64,000 nucleotides of DNA from assembly GCF_017876315.1 (NCBI RefSeq), contig NZ_JAGINU010000001.1, positions 4,898,001 to 4,962,000 of the forward strand, in the 5' to 3' direction. The number at the start of each line of letters is the position of its first letter. Within the stretch, counting starts at the first letter, position 1. The DNA is from Pseudonocardia parietis (GTDB taxonomy: Bacteria; Actinomycetota; Actinomycetes; Mycobacteriales; Pseudonocardiaceae). Below the pieces are notes generated by a model. That model was not told where the DNA came from. It ran no database searches and saw nothing but the letters and a program-made list of their open reading frames with translations. Below, in pieces: positions 32,476 to 41,062 of this stretch. The translations under genes and the position numbers were made by a program.

Positions 32476-33023
32476 GAGTCGGGGCCCGGCTCCGGCGGAT
32501 CGTCCTCGATCGGCACCCGGAGCGCGTCGAGCACCCTGGGCACCATCGTGTAGAAGCCCGCGGTGAGCACCAGCTCGACCCGCTCCTGGTCGGAGAAGTA
32601 CCGGGCGAGCTCGTACTGGACGCCGTCGTTGACGTGCCCGGCGAGCACCGCGTCGGTCAGCATGAGTGCGACCCGTTCGCGCTCCGAGTAGCAGTCCGAG
32701 GTCTGCCAGGCGGCGATCCCGTCGATCTGCTCGTCGGACGCACCGGCCCGACGAGCCATCTCGCAATGTTGATGCCACTCGTAGTCGGCGCGCATGACGC
32801 TCGCCGTGCGGAGGATCATCAGCTCGCGCAGCACCCGGGGGGTCGTGCAGTCGTCGCGCAGCGACCAGGCGAACCGCAACCAGGTGTCGAGCATGTCGGG
32901 CGCGTTGGCCAGCGCCTTGTACAGGTTGAGCTGCCGGGCGCCGAGCTCGGCGATCGTCGCCGCGGCGGCGGGGTGCGGTTCCCGCAGAGGCAGGGCGGGC
33001 CCCGCCGGTTCCGAGCTCGGCAC
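32472..33023 (-). CDS. Carboxymuconolactone decarboxylase (CMD/AhpD-like) family protein
   Basis: The 183-residue protein carries the CMD-family helical core (LRELMILRTASVMRADYEWH, then QHCEMARRAGASDEQIDGIA). It lacks the CxxC of true AhpD peroxidase reductases, so a decarboxylase-like or unknown role is more likely. GTG 33023 is preceded by GAGGGAGA. Its stop overlaps the FkbM methyltransferase start, so the two are co-translated. The DUF1801 gene lies 25 bp upstream on the same strand. Confidence 0.82.
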   Translation of the reverse strand: MPSSEPAGPALPLREPHPAAAATIAELGARQLNLYKALANAPDMLDTWLRFAWSLRDDCTTPRVLRELMILRTASVMRADYEWHQHCEMARRAGASDEQIDGIAAWQTSDCYSERERVALMLTDAVLAGHVNDGVQYELARYFSDQERVELVLTAGFYTMVPRVLDALRVPIEDDPPEPGPDS

Positions 33024-33048
33024 GATGTCTCCCTCAGGTCGTCCGGCG

Positions 33049-33468
33049 TCATTCCGTGGAGTGGTTGGCCGCCCAGCTGCGCTCGACGAGCTCGACGAGC
33101 ACCTGCCGGTCGAGCGCGTCGAGCCGCTTGACATAGAGGCAGCCCTTACCGGTGCTGTGCGGGCCGAGCCGGTCGAGCAGGTCCTGGTCGGAGTCGTAGT
33201 AGGTCAGGCCGTAGAGCGTGAGTGCCGCCTTGCGCGGTGCGAGCCCGACCGCGAACCACTCGCGTCGCCTGCCGTCGGCGGTCGTGTAGTGCTGGGTACC
33301 GAACCCGATCATCGAGTCGCCCCACAGCACCGGCTCGGCCGCGGTCACGTCGCGGATGAGGTCCAGCGCGGCGACGGCGTCGGCGCGTCGGTGCGCGTCG
33401 GGCACCGTGTCCAGGTAGGCCCGGACGTCGCCCGGGCCGGGCTTGGTCAGTCGGTCGTCGGCGGCCAT
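33049..33468 (-). CDS. DUF1801 (YdhG-like) family protein
   Basis: The 139-residue protein matches the DUF1801 fold: GDVRAYLDTVPDAHRRADA at the N-terminus, WGDSMIGFGTQHYTTADG in the middle and CLYVKRLDALDRQVLVELVE at the end. The family is common in actinobacteria and has no firm biochemical role. ATG 33468 is the family start; the frame upstream is open but belongs to the opposite-strand methyltransferase region. It is divergent from the DUF574 gene by ~130 bp. Confidence 0.82.
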   Translation of the reverse strand: MAADDRLTKPGPGDVRAYLDTVPDAHRRADAVAALDLIRDVTAAEPVLWGDSMIGFGTQHYTTADGRRREWFAVGLAPRKAALTLYGLTYYDSDQDLLDRLGPHSTGKGCLYVKRLDALDRQVLVELVERSWAANHSTE

Positions 33469-33600
33469 GGCCCAGCTTGGCACGGATCGATCCTCGCGGG
33501 CAGGGTCCCGGGCGTTGCCGCCGCCGGTCGAAACCCTCCTCAGCCGGACGTGGTCTTTCACATCGCACCGCAGGTCAGCGATGCTGGGGTGGTGGATGCA

Positions 33601-34419
33601 ATGGACCCACACGGGGACGGGGCGGTCCCGAACCTGGCCCGCATGTACGACTACTACCTCGGCGGCTCGCACAACTTCGCCGTCGACCGCGCGGCTGCGG
33701 ACCGGGCCGTGCGGACGGTGCCGCACGCCCGCACGTTCGCGCTGGCCAACCGGGCGTTCCTGGGCCGGGTGGTGCGCCTGCTCGTCGCCGAGGGGATCGA
33801 CCAGTTCCTCGACCTCGGCTCGGGGGTCCCGACCGTCGGCAACGTCCACGAGATCGCGCAGGCCGCATCCCCGGCCGCCCGGGTCGCCTACGTCGACATC
33901 GAGCCGGTCGCGGTCGGGGTGGCCGCCCGGGTGCTGGCCGGCAACCCGAACGCCACGATCACCCACGCCGACATCCGCGATACCGAGGCCGTACTCACCG
34001 CGCCGGGGGTGGCGGGGCTGCTGGACTTCGACCGGCCGGTCGCGGTGCTGGCCATCGCGATCCTGCACGCACTCCCCGACGCCGACGACCCCGCCGGGGT
34101 CCTCGCGGCCTACCGCGACGCCTGCTGCCCGGGCAGCTACCTCGCCGTGTCCCACCTGGCCGCCACCAGCTTCTCCACCGAGCAGCAGAAGACCGTTCAC
34201 GAAGTGCTCGACGAGACCCCGACCCCGGTCACCCTGCGCACCCGCGAGCAGCTGGCCGCCATGCTCACCGGCTACCGGATCCTCGAACCCGGGGTCACCC
34301 TGCTGCCCGCCTGGCGGCCCGACGATCCCGAACATCCGGCCACGGCCGCCGACATCGACGCCAACGGCTACGGAGCCCTGGCCAGGCTCCCGGAGCCCGG
34401 GGCACGTGCCGGTCGCTGA
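33601..34419 (+). CDS. DUF574 (Methyltransf_19) SAM-dependent methyltransferase
   Basis: A ~272-residue protein of the large actinobacterial DUF574 family. MYDYYLGGSHNFAVDRAAAD is the characteristic N-terminal signature, followed by the SAM site FLDLGSGVPTVGNVHEIAQ and YVDIEPVAV. Many copies occur per genome and their substrates are unknown. ATG 33601 is taken as start; GTG 33592 (three codons earlier) is also possible and neither has a clear ribosome site. The next gene starts within its last codons. Confidence 0.85.
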   Translation: MDPHGDGAVPNLARMYDYYLGGSHNFAVDRAAADRAVRTVPHARTFALANRAFLGRVVRLLVAEGIDQFLDLGSGVPTVGNVHEIAQAASPAARVAYVDIEPVAVGVAARVLAGNPNATITHADIRDTEAVLTAPGVAGLLDFDRPVAVLAIAILHALPDADDPAGVLAAYRDACCPGSYLAVSHLAATSFSTEQQKTVHEVLDETPTPVTLRTREQLAAMLTGYRILEPGVTLLPAWRPDDPEHPATAADIDANGYGALARLPEPGARAGR

Positions 34420-35263
34420 GCACCGCCCGGGGTGGGGCCGGCTCACCGTGATGAGCGTCAACGTCCGGGGCTTCTCCCGCCGCCGCGACGGGATCAACAG
34501 CTGGGAGCACCGCGCCGCACTGAACGTCGCCACGATCCGGCGGAGCGCGCCGGACGTGATCGGGGCGCAGGAGCTGCGCCCCGAGAGCCTCGCGACCTAC
34601 CGGGCACAGCTGCCCGAGTACAGCTGCGTGATCGGCCCCGGAGCGGGCAGGCCGGCCTCACCCGAGTTCAACGCGATCCTCTTCGACCCCGCCCGGCTCC
34701 AGGTCCTCGAGACGGGCGGTTTCTGGCTCAGCGAGACCCCGGACCGGCTCTCCTCGGCGTGGCGCGCACGGATCGCCCGGTCCGCGAACTGGGTACTGTT
34801 CTCCACGCCGGACGCCGTGCCGTTCCTGCACCTCAACACCCACCTCGACCACCTCAGCGGTCTCGCCCGCCTGCGGGGCAGCGACCTGCTCGTCCGCCGG
34901 ATCACCGCGCTGCGCGACGGCGACGACCTGCCCACCGTCGTCACCGGTGACTTCAACTGCCGGCCCGGCTCCGCCCCGTACCGCAGGTTCGCCGACGCCG
35001 GCTTCCGGGACACGGCCCTCGCCGCGGGCGGGCACGAACGGGAGACCGGCACCTTCCACGCCTTCCACGGGTTCCGGCACGCCGTGCTGAACCGGGTCGA
35101 CGCCCTGCGCGGGGCGCGCCGTATCGACTGGATCCTCGTCGCGGGCGGGCGGCAGCGCCTGCGGGTCGAGGACCACGCCGTGGTGCGGGACCACGATGCG
35201 AGCACCGGCATGTTTCCCAGCGACCACTACCCGGTGCTCAGCACGCTCGCCGTCAGCGGCTGA
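34406..35263 (+). CDS. Endonuclease/exonuclease/phosphatase-fold hydrolase
   Basis: The 285-residue protein is a complete EEP-fold enzyme. Strand 1 is RLTVMSVNVRGFSRR, with the metal Asn. GAQELRPES supplies the metal Glu, HLNTHLDHLSGLARLRGSDL the catalytic His region, VVTGDFNCRPGSAPYRRF the Asp/Asn pair, and GMFPSDHYPVLSTL the terminal Asp-His. It probably hydrolyses a phosphodiester or phosphomonoester; no signal peptide is seen. GTG 34406 overlaps the previous gene by 14 bp and keeps the whole first strand; ATG 34451 would cut into it. It is convergent with the NDH-2-like gene, 3 bp away. Confidence 0.85.
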   Translation: MPVAEHRPGWGRLTVMSVNVRGFSRRRDGINSWEHRAALNVATIRRSAPDVIGAQELRPESLATYRAQLPEYSCVIGPGAGRPASPEFNAILFDPARLQVLETGGFWLSETPDRLSSAWRARIARSANWVLFSTPDAVPFLHLNTHLDHLSGLARLRGSDLLVRRITALRDGDDLPTVVTGDFNCRPGSAPYRRFADAGFRDTALAAGGHERETGTFHAFHGFRHAVLNRVDALRGARRIDWILVAGGRQRLRVEDHAVVRDHDASTGMFPSDHYPVLSTLAVSG

Positions 35264-35266
35264 CGC

Positions 35267-36739
35267 TCAGTCCCGGCGGTCGACGGCCGCGGACCGCTCG
35301 GGCGGCTCAGGTGTCACGGACGGCTCGGGTGTCACGGACGGCTCGGGTGTCACGGACGGCTCGGATGTCACCGACGGCTCGGGCGGGAGCCGGGGCGGGA
35401 ACCCGAGCGGGCTCTGCGGCACCTCCGGGGACGACGTGTCGAGCGGGACCGCGTCGGAGCGGACCAGCCCGAGCTGGGCGGTCTGGCGCGGCAGCAGCGC
35501 GTCGAGCGCCCAGTCCACGGCGGTCCGCACGCGGTTCCCGGGCATCGACAGCAGGTGGTAGCCGCGGGCCATGACCTTGGCCGGCAGGCCGCTCAGCGGG
35601 ATGTGCAGCGGGTTGGCCGCCGCCTGGGTGCCCCCGAGATCCACCACGAAGCCCAGGTCGCGGTGGCGGTAGCGGCGCATTCTGCGGTGTGCGCCCAGCG
35701 ACGCCGCGACGTTGCGTGCCGCGAGCTTGCCCTGGCGCACCGCGTGCTGGGCGGTCATCGCCGTGATCTGCCCGGGCCGTCCCGGGTCGGGCACGGCGGC
35801 CGCGTCGCCACAGGCGAACACGTCGGGATGCCCGGGAACGGTCAGCTCGGGCTCGACCACCACCCGGCCCTTGACGACGTCGAGTCCCAGGCTCATCAGG
35901 AGCGGATCGGCCCGTACCCCGACGCACCACAGCAACGTGCGGGTCGGGATGTACTCGCCGGTGTCCAGCCGGACCCCGGACACCGTGGCCTCCTCGACCG
36001 TGGTCCCCGTGCGCACGTCCAGCCCACGCTCGCGCAGCACCCGGTCCGCGGTGTCGGCGAGATGACGGTCCAGTCCGGACAGGACCCGGCTGCGGTTGAC
36101 CAGCACCCAGCGGGTGGAGTGTTCGGGCAGCCCCCGGCTCCGGGCCAGCATCTCGGTGAACAGCTGGCCCTGCGCGGCGAGCTCGGTGCCGGTGTAGCCG
36201 GCTCCGACCACCACGAACGTGCGGCGCGCCTCCTGCTCCGCCGGGTCGTCGGAGGCGGCGGACAGGTCGATCTGCCGGATGAGGTGGTCACGCACGTACA
36301 GCGCCTCGGGCACCCCGCGGAAACCGTGCGCGTGGTCGGAGACGCCCGGAATGGGCTGGAGCTGGTGGACGCTGCCCGCCGCGAGGACCAGGCGGTCGTA
36401 GGTGATGCCCTGGCGGTTGGCCTCCGGGTCGACCCACCGCACCGTCCGGGCGGCGAGGTCGATCTCGTCGACCTCCCCCGCCATCGTGCGTACCCCCGCC
36501 GGCAGGGCGTCGGCGAGCGAGACCGAGATCCGCCGCGGTTCCAGGATCCCGGCGGCCACCTCGGGCAGCAACGGCAGGTAGAGGAAGTAGTTGGTGGGGC
36601 TGACGAGCACGATCTCGACCGCGTCACCCATGCTCCTGGCCAGTGCACGGGTGGCGTGGTAGCCGGCGAAGCCGCCGCCGACGACCACCACCCGGGGACG
36701 CCCGTTCGCCGCGCCGTGCGCCTGATCGTCGTTCGCCAT
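35267..36739 (-). CDS. NAD(P)/FAD-dependent oxidoreductase, type II NADH dehydrogenase-like
   Basis: The 490-residue flavoprotein has two Rossmann motifs, RVVVVGGGFAGYHATRALAR near the N-terminus for FAD and FVVVGAGYTGTELAAQG for NAD(P)H. It also has the C-terminal FAD motif VFACGDAAAVPDPGRPGQIT. This fits NDH-2-like quinone reductases at the inner membrane face. ATG 36739 has a GAGGA site; a Met at 36787 coincides with the stop of the upstream phospholipase gene. The last ~40 residues are a PEPSVT-type tandem repeat from an 18-bp DNA repeat, absent from ordinary family members. The gene follows the PLD fusion gene by 47 bp. Confidence 0.86.
   Translation of the reverse strand: MANDDQAHGAANGRPRVVVVGGGFAGYHATRALARSMGDAVEIVLVSPTNYFLYLPLLPEVAAGILEPRRISVSLADALPAGVRTMAGEVDEIDLAARTVRWVDPEANRQGITYDRLVLAAGSVHQLQPIPGVSDHAHGFRGVPEALYVRDHLIRQIDLSAASDDPAEQEARRTFVVVGAGYTGTELAAQGQLFTEMLARSRGLPEHSTRWVLVNRSRVLSGLDRHLADTADRVLRERGLDVRTGTTVEEATVSGVRLDTGEYIPTRTLLWCVGVRADPLLMSLGLDVVKGRVVVEPELTVPGHPDVFACGDAAAVPDPGRPGQITAMTAQHAVRQGKLAARNVAASLGAHRRMRRYRHRDLGFVVDLGGTQAAANPLHIPLSGLPAKVMARGYHLLSMPGNRVRTAVDWALDALLPRQTAQLGLVRSDAVPLDTSSPEVPQSPLGFPPRLPPEPSVTSEPSVTPEPSVTPEPSVTPEPPERSAAVDRRD
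35304..35375. repeat. 18-bp tandem repeat, four units, in the 3' end of the oxidoreductase gene
   Basis: Unit GGCTCGGGTGTCACGGAC repeats four times in a row (35304-35321, 35322-35339, 35340-35357, 35358-35375) with three substitutions. It encodes repeated SVT-PEP residues in frame, so copy-number change would not break the gene. Confidence 0.9.
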
Positions 36740-36786
36740 GTCCTCGACCTGCCCGCGGGACGAGCCGACGAAACTCCGGGACAGCA

Positions 36787-38982
36787 TCAGTAGGCGCGGC
36801 GCAGGCGCATCCCCACCGGGCGGCCGTCGGGGTCGAGGATCGACCGGTAGGCGGGCGCGGTGAACCACCGGTGCCGCCGTGGCAACCCGTCCTGACCGCC
36901 CTGCGTGTGCGACCGCAGCCTGCCGGGCGGCCGTGGCCCGCGCCGACCGCCGGCGTGCCAGGCGTCCAGTGCGGCCACCCGGTCCCGCACGGTCGCCGCG
37001 GCGTGGTCCGGGTCGAGCAGGTGCGTGTCGTCGTCGAGGTCGAGATGCTCCCGCATCAGTTCCAGACGCAGATCGCGGGCGAGACGGCGGGCGCCGTCGC
37101 CCAGACCGGCCGGGTCGGCCGGTGGACGCGGGTCGCGGTCGGCGTCCACGACCGCGGCGGCCAGCTCGGTGTCGTAGGTCCACGACCGCATGTTGAGGTT
37201 GTCGCTGCCGACCGCCGCCCACACGTCGTCGACGACGCAGAGCTTGGAGTGGACGTAGACCGGCACCGCCTCGTGGTTCTCCACGTCGAGGACCTGCACC
37301 CGGTCGCCGCCGGCCTCGTGCACCATGGCCAGCGCCTCGGCGTGCCCGAGCCCGGCGGTGTCGAGGTAGACCCGCGAGGTCACGTCCGGCAGGCGCGGGA
37401 CCACGACGATCAGGTGCAGCCGTGGGGCACGGCGCAGGGCGGCGGCGAAGACCCGGGCGACGTCGATCGACCACATGTACTGGTCCTCGACGTAGACGAT
37501 CCGCTGCGCCCGGCCGAGGGCCTTGCTGTAGCCACGGGCGATGCTGCGCTCGCCCCGCGGCGCGGCCGGGTACCGGGGCCACCGGTTCGGGTAGGTGCAC
37601 AGCAGCTGCACCGCACAGTTGCCGGCCTGCGGTGGATCCGGTGTCTCGGCCGGCAACGACCCCGTGGACGCACCGTCGCCGCCGGCCAGGCCGGACACCG
37701 GGTGCCACGGCATCCCGGACAGCGGCGACGGGTCCTCCCACCGCTCCCGGAGCACGTCCTCCACGTCGCGCACCGCCGGACCGCGCAGCTCCAGCTGGGT
37801 GTCGTGCACGGGAGGGTGCGGGCCGTAGTCCGAGCCGGACTGCTCGGCCTGCGGGTCACCGGCGTGACCGGCGTCGTCGCGGCTGCCGAGGTCGACGTCC
37901 ATGCCGCCGACGAACGCCACGTCGTCGCGCGGACGGCCCGGGTGCCGCACGGCCACGAGCTTCTGGTGGTGGCTGCCGAGGACCCGGACCCGCTGGTCCA
38001 GCAGCACCACACCCCCGGCATCGGCGACGGCGGAGGCCATCGTCCGGTTCTCCCGCGCGTGGTAGCCGAGCCGGTCGGAGTGCGAGCGCCACAGCAGCCC
38101 GCGCACCCGGACCCCGCGCCGGGCCGCCCCGCCCAGCGCCTCGGCGACCGTGGGGCCGTGCTCGGCGAGCAGCTGATCCGCGTCGGCGCGCCAGCCCCCG
38201 AACAGCACCGCGTCACCGGCCCCGGCGCCCGCAACGGCATCGGCGAACCGCCCCAGATACCTGCTTCCGTGCACCAGCGTGCGGACCGCGTTGCCCTCGG
38301 TCCACGCCCGCAACCGCGTCGCGTCGTTGCCTCGTTCCTCCCCGGTGAGGAACCAGTCCTCCAGCGCGTTGCCCCGCGACTCGAGGCCGATGCTGCTCCG
38401 CAGCCGCGGCAGCAGTTCCTCGCCGTTCGGGGCTCCGACCACCGGCACACCGGCCCCGGACAGGTGCGGCGACGGCACGTCGGCCCCCACCGGGTGCACG
38501 TCGAGCACCTGCCGCAGCGCGATCGCCGCGACCCGGCCGGGGCGGCTCCCGGCGAACTCGCCGTACACGGCCGGATCGTGCCCGGCGTCGTCGCCGACGA
38601 GCACCCACCGCACGTGCGGCATCTGCTCCGCGAGCCGCTCGAGGGCGACACGCTTGTTCTCCAGGCCACCGCCGACCAGCCAACGCAGCACCGGCGTGCG
38701 ACCGACGACGAGCGCCGCGCCGGGCGGGTAGCCGTCCCGCCGGAGCGGACGGGTGGCCAGGCTCGAGAGGCCGATCGGGAGCGCGGTCAGGTAGAACACC
38801 GGCGTGCCGGGGCGGGCCTCCACCACGCTGCGCAGCAGCTGCGGCATCCCCTGCACCGAACGGAGATCGTGCGTGCTGTGCCGCATCCACGCGCGGAGGC
38901 GGCGGAGCTGACGGCGTGGTGTCGCGAGGCGCAGCACCCCGTCGACGTCGAAGACCACGCCCAGCGGTGCGTCGCTCGTCAC
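36787..38982 (-). CDS. Fusion of App1/DUF2183-type HAD phosphatase and phospholipase D
   Basis: This 731-residue protein joins two lipid-enzyme modules. Residues 1-190 begin GVVFDVDGVLRLATPRRQL, the DxD catalytic motif of the HAD phosphatidate phosphatase-like App1 family. From ~240 on is a phospholipase D with two HKD sites, LGSHHQKLVAVRH and YVHSKLCVVDDVWAAVGSDN. Together it could make phosphatidic acid from a phospholipid and then dephosphorylate it. ATG 38982 is the start. The gene lies downstream of the XRE-TetR regulator (40 bp) on the same strand and upstream of the NDH-2-like gene. No signal peptide is seen. Confidence 0.83.
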   Translation of the reverse strand: MTSDAPLGVVFDVDGVLRLATPRRQLRRLRAWMRHSTHDLRSVQGMPQLLRSVVEARPGTPVFYLTALPIGLSSLATRPLRRDGYPPGAALVVGRTPVLRWLVGGGLENKRVALERLAEQMPHVRWVLVGDDAGHDPAVYGEFAGSRPGRVAAIALRQVLDVHPVGADVPSPHLSGAGVPVVGAPNGEELLPRLRSSIGLESRGNALEDWFLTGEERGNDATRLRAWTEGNAVRTLVHGSRYLGRFADAVAGAGAGDAVLFGGWRADADQLLAEHGPTVAEALGGAARRGVRVRGLLWRSHSDRLGYHARENRTMASAVADAGGVVLLDQRVRVLGSHHQKLVAVRHPGRPRDDVAFVGGMDVDLGSRDDAGHAGDPQAEQSGSDYGPHPPVHDTQLELRGPAVRDVEDVLRERWEDPSPLSGMPWHPVSGLAGGDGASTGSLPAETPDPPQAGNCAVQLLCTYPNRWPRYPAAPRGERSIARGYSKALGRAQRIVYVEDQYMWSIDVARVFAAALRRAPRLHLIVVVPRLPDVTSRVYLDTAGLGHAEALAMVHEAGGDRVQVLDVENHEAVPVYVHSKLCVVDDVWAAVGSDNLNMRSWTYDTELAAAVVDADRDPRPPADPAGLGDGARRLARDLRLELMREHLDLDDDTHLLDPDHAAATVRDRVAALDAWHAGGRRGPRPPGRLRSHTQGGQDGLPRRHRWFTAPAYRSILDPDGRPVGMRLRRAY

Positions 38983-39022
38983 CCGTGGAGCCTGCCCGCC
39001 CGCCGGCCGGGCAAACGCCCCG

Positions 39023-39922
39023 TCAGACGCAGCGCCTTCTCGAGGTCAGCATGAGATCCCGGGCGATCGACACGTACTGCTCGGCGATCTCCTCGGGCGA
39101 GTACCGGCCGTCGGGGCGCCACCAGGTCGGCAGCGCCGTGCACATCGTGACGATCGAGCGGGCGCGTTCGTGTGCGTCCTCGGAGCGGAAGAGGCCGAGC
39201 TCGACCGCGTCGGCGACCTCCTCGTCGACGAAGCGCTGTTGCCGCGTGCGCAGCGCCGCGATCGTCCGCGAGTTGTCCGGGTCGAGGCTCCGCTTCTCCG
39301 CCGCACCCACGAACCCGAGCTCGGCCCGGTGCGTGTGGAACAGGACGAGGTGTTCGACCTGCAGGCCGAACCGTTCGACGGGACCGGCGCCGTCCCTCCT
39401 CGCGGCCGTGGCCCGTTCGAGGAGATCGGTCATCGCGTACTCCAGGATCGTCATCAGCATCTGCTGCTTGCCGGCGTGGTAGTGGTAGATCCCCGGGACC
39501 GACAGTCCCGCCCGGGCCGCGATCCCGCGCACGGTCGCACCGTGGAATCCGACGTGGACGAACTCCTCGAGGGCCGCTCGGAGGACGACGTCGAACGGCA
39601 GGGGCCCGTACGAGCGCCAGTCGGAGCCCGGGCCCGGATCCTCGGGGCCGGGACGGACGATCCGCGTCCCGCACGCGGATGGTCCCGTCGCCCCGGTGGG
39701 ATCGGTGTCCAGGATCTCCGGGACGCTCACACCGATCGCGGCGGCGATCTGGTGGAGCCGGGCGAGCGACAGGCCGGTGCGCCCGAGCTCGATCTGGCTC
39801 ACCGTCGCCGGGCTGACATGGATGGCTCGCGCCAGGCCGCGCAGGCTGAGCCCCCGATGCGTCCGCGCGACCCGGATCTGCGCCCCGGTCAGGTCGTCGC
39901 TGGGTCTCCCCTGGCGAGACAC
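39023..39922 (-). CDS. Regulator with XRE helix-turn-helix fused to a TetR domain
   Basis: The 299-residue protein has two DNA-binding modules. An XRE/HTH_3 domain (~15-70: GLSLRGLARAIHVSPATVSQ) comes first. After a Pro/Gly linker a full TetR domain follows (~110-155: GFHGATVRGIAARAGLSVPG, IYHYHAGKQQMLMTIL), with a TetR ligand-type helical tail. GTG 39922 has a GGAGGGGGA-type site; further upstream starts run into the promoter. It is divergent from the cyclase/CoA-ligase operon at 40087, its likely target. Confidence 0.83.
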   Translation of the reverse strand: MSRQGRPSDDLTGAQIRVARTHRGLSLRGLARAIHVSPATVSQIELGRTGLSLARLHQIAAAIGVSVPEILDTDPTGATGPSACGTRIVRPGPEDPGPGSDWRSYGPLPFDVVLRAALEEFVHVGFHGATVRGIAARAGLSVPGIYHYHAGKQQMLMTILEYAMTDLLERATAARRDGAGPVERFGLQVEHLVLFHTHRAELGFVGAAEKRSLDPDNSRTIAALRTRQQRFVDEEVADAVELGLFRSEDAHERARSIVTMCTALPTWWRPDGRYSPEEIAEQYVSIARDLMLTSRRRCV

Positions 39923-39985
39923 CTCGTCCCCCTCCGCAGTGTTCAGAAATCCTGGACAGCCGACCGTCCGATATCCGGCCACCTG

Positions 39986-40031
39986 GATGTTTGACACTCC
40001 CCGATGTGGCCTGCAGCATAATTTAAACATC
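39986..40031. promoter_or_regulatory. Promoter region between the XRE-TetR gene and the cyclase operon
   Basis: TTGACA at 39991-39996 and an A/T-rich segment GCATAATTTAAACATC (40016-40031) stand out in this GC-rich DNA. GATGTTT (39986-39992) and AAACATC (40025-40031) form 7-bp inverted arms. The spacing between -35 and -10-like boxes is longer than ideal, so exact promoter elements are uncertain. The site lies in the 164-bp divergent gap and is the probable operator region. Confidence 0.45.
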
Positions 40032-40086
40032 TACCGATCGAGCGCTCCGGCGCTCGTCGTCTGCGTCCGGTGTCAAGGGAGACAGC

Positions 40087-41052
40087 ATGTCCGACGTGCC
40101 CACGATGGGTGAACTCCTCGGTGACGACGCCCTGAACAACTGGGGCAAGTGGGGGCCCGACGACGAGGTGGGGGCGCTGAACTACCTCGACGCCGCGCAG
40201 GTGCTGCGCGGCGCGTCGCACATCAGGTCCGGTGAGGTGTTCGCGCTGCAGGCGCCGATGGGGCACCCGCACGGCGACCCCGTCTTCCCCGGCCGGGAGA
40301 GCATCAACCGCACCAACGTCCTGGACGAGTCCTCGTGGGACGAAGGCAGGGAGGGCGCTCCCGCGTTCCCCGGCGGCCTGCACTACGCCGACGACAAGGC
40401 CGAGATCTTCCTGCAGGGATCCACGCAGTACGACGCGCTGGGCCACGTCTGGTACGACGGCAAGATCTGGAACGGCTACGACGCGCGCTCCACGGTGGAC
40501 GGTCTGGCCAAGGCCTCGGTGCAGCCCATCGCCGAGCGCGGCGTGGCAGGGCGCGGCGTACTGATCGACATGGCCCGCCACCGCGGCAAGCAGTGGCTCG
40601 ACAAGGGCGAGACCTTCAACCACACCGACCTCGAGGACGCGGCCAAGGCCCAGGGCGTGGAGCTCGGCCGGCGCGACATCCTGCTGATCCGCACCGGCTT
40701 CCTGGGCTACTTCTACTCGGTCCCCGCCGAGGAGTTCTACGCCGACTTCGTCGAGCCGGGGCTGACCTACTCGCGCGAGCTGGTGCAGTGGTTCGCCGAC
40801 CGCGAGATCCCGAACCTGGTCACCGACACCATCGCGAACGAGGTCACCAAGGACCCGGTGTCCGGCGTGATGCTGCCGCTGCACTGCGCACTGATGCGCA
40901 ACCTCGGTGTGGTGCTGACCGAGATCGTCGCGCTGGACAAGCTGGCCGATGCCTGCGCCGCCGACGGCCGGTGGGACTTCCTCTACACCGCGGCCCCGCT
41001 GAACGTCGTCGAGGGCACCGGTTCCCCGGTGAACCCCGTCGTGATCCGTTGA
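40087..41052 (+). CDS. Cyclase-family (KynB-like) metal-dependent hydrolase
   Basis: The 321-residue protein belongs to the Cyclase family, whose best-known member is bacterial kynurenine formamidase. The N-terminal NWGKWGPDDEVGALNYLDAA and the metal-site region GSTQYDALGHVWYDGKIWNG are clear; RDILLIRTGFLGYF is a late conserved strand. Members hydrolyse amides, lactones or other carbonyl substrates. A GGGAGA ribosome site precedes ATG 40087. It is followed 10 bp later by a CoA ligase gene, so it probably produces or opens an acid that is then CoA-activated. Confidence 0.83.
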   Translation: MSDVPTMGELLGDDALNNWGKWGPDDEVGALNYLDAAQVLRGASHIRSGEVFALQAPMGHPHGDPVFPGRESINRTNVLDESSWDEGREGAPAFPGGLHYADDKAEIFLQGSTQYDALGHVWYDGKIWNGYDARSTVDGLAKASVQPIAERGVAGRGVLIDMARHRGKQWLDKGETFNHTDLEDAAKAQGVELGRRDILLIRTGFLGYFYSVPAEEFYADFVEPGLTYSRELVQWFADREIPNLVTDTIANEVTKDPVSGVMLPLHCALMRNLGVVLTEIVALDKLADACAADGRWDFLYTAAPLNVVEGTGSPVNPVVIR

Positions 41053-41062
41053 GGCGGACACC

